A stretch of DNA of 64,000 nucleotides from Auanema rhodensis (lineage: Eukaryota > Nematoda > Chromadorea > Rhabditida > Rhabditidae): positions 8,308,001 through 8,372,000 of the forward strand of contig OZ059898.1 of NCBI GenBank assembly GCA_964057225.1. Reading direction: 5' to 3'. The position numbers and the translations under genes were made by a program. Below, piece by piece: positions 63,779 to 64,000 of the stretch. The stretch's first letter is position 1. Each line of letters starts with the position of its first letter. A model generated the notes under the pieces. The model was given only the letters and a program-made list of their open reading frames with translations. It did not search any database and was not told where the DNA came from.

Positions 63779-64000
63779 TTCTTATGAAAACAATATCTTT
63801 CGTGAAAATACATACATATTTATGTTGATATACATAAGCATGCTAATAATTATATACAAATTCTTTAGATCAGTATAACTAATATTATACATTCAGATTA
63901 ATATAGTTAAAAATATTATATGTATTTATATACATATAATTATCCACGTGATATAGTATAATTTTATAATTAACGTTTAACAGTGCTTAGGACACTAAAT

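Larger units (their letters stand above)
46098..64000. other. 18-kb gene-poor block
   Basis: No conserved domain is visible on either strand. The block holds scattered GA/CT and AT simple repeats, many TAACTATA-like words and several GC-richer islands (47.1, 48.65, 49.9, 51.9, 53.9, 58.5 and 59.75 kb). Some of these are open and flanked by splice-like sites. It is probably a long intergenic regulatory region, or long introns of a gene extending past the right edge. Confidence 0.6.

Noticed and set aside
1-64000. CRISPR array, rRNA, transposase or retroelement genes
   Set aside because: None seen on either strand; repeats are simple microsatellites or short palindromes.

Overview
This window looks like nuclear DNA from an AT-rich nematode. 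Coding exons are mostly 50-200 bp and are separated by introns of about 45-60 bp with GT/AG ends. At least five genes have a splice-acceptor sequence 2-20 bp before the start codon, as expected for spliced-leader trans-splicing. The protein families fit (MIG-10/lamellipodin, a TWK-type two-pore potassium channel, OATP, PAN-domain and CUB proteins). I cannot name the genus. All gene models were built by eye from splice sites and reading phase. For the models given as complete, the exon lengths add up to whole codons.

Layout. The end of a mig-10-like gene (2-1093, +) converges on a two-pore K+ channel gene (about 2855-6697, -). After a repeat-rich spacer come two + strand genes, an MFSD8/CLN7-like transporter (13261-15548) and a secreted CUB plus VWA-like protein (16365-18069). 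Two minus-strand genes follow: a multi-PAN/apple-domain protein (18305-20973, 5' end open) and an organic anion transporter of the SLCO/OATP family with its Kazal loop (22227-25705). A repeat-rich spacer (25.7-32.5 kb) leads to an unrecognised 135-residue basic protein (32534-34202, -). Next are a TAX1BP3/TIP-1 single-PDZ protein (39424-39959, +), a small single-pass membrane protein (40434-41098, +, 5' end open) and an unrecognised type I membrane protein (42445-46097, -).

From about 46.1 kb to the end (18 kb) no conserved gene is visible. The block is full of GA/CT and AT microsatellites, but it has a few GC-richer islands that read as short open exons with good splice sites. Similar orphan islands occur near 8.3, 29.0, 29.7-30.0 and 36.3 kb. 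They may be exons of long-intron genes whose bodies lie elsewhere, or conserved regulatory DNA. They are the least explained part of the window.

The genes do not form a pathway. Several act at membranes or the cell surface (channel, two transporters, membrane and secreted proteins). I found no mobile element with coding capacity, no CRISPR array, no rRNA and no intact tRNA. The most notable points are the roughly 280-residue loop between the two halves of the K+ channel, the orphan exon-like islands, an E2F-type site in a GC-rich promoter patch near 46.35 kb, and a tRNA-promoter-like relic in an OATP intron.
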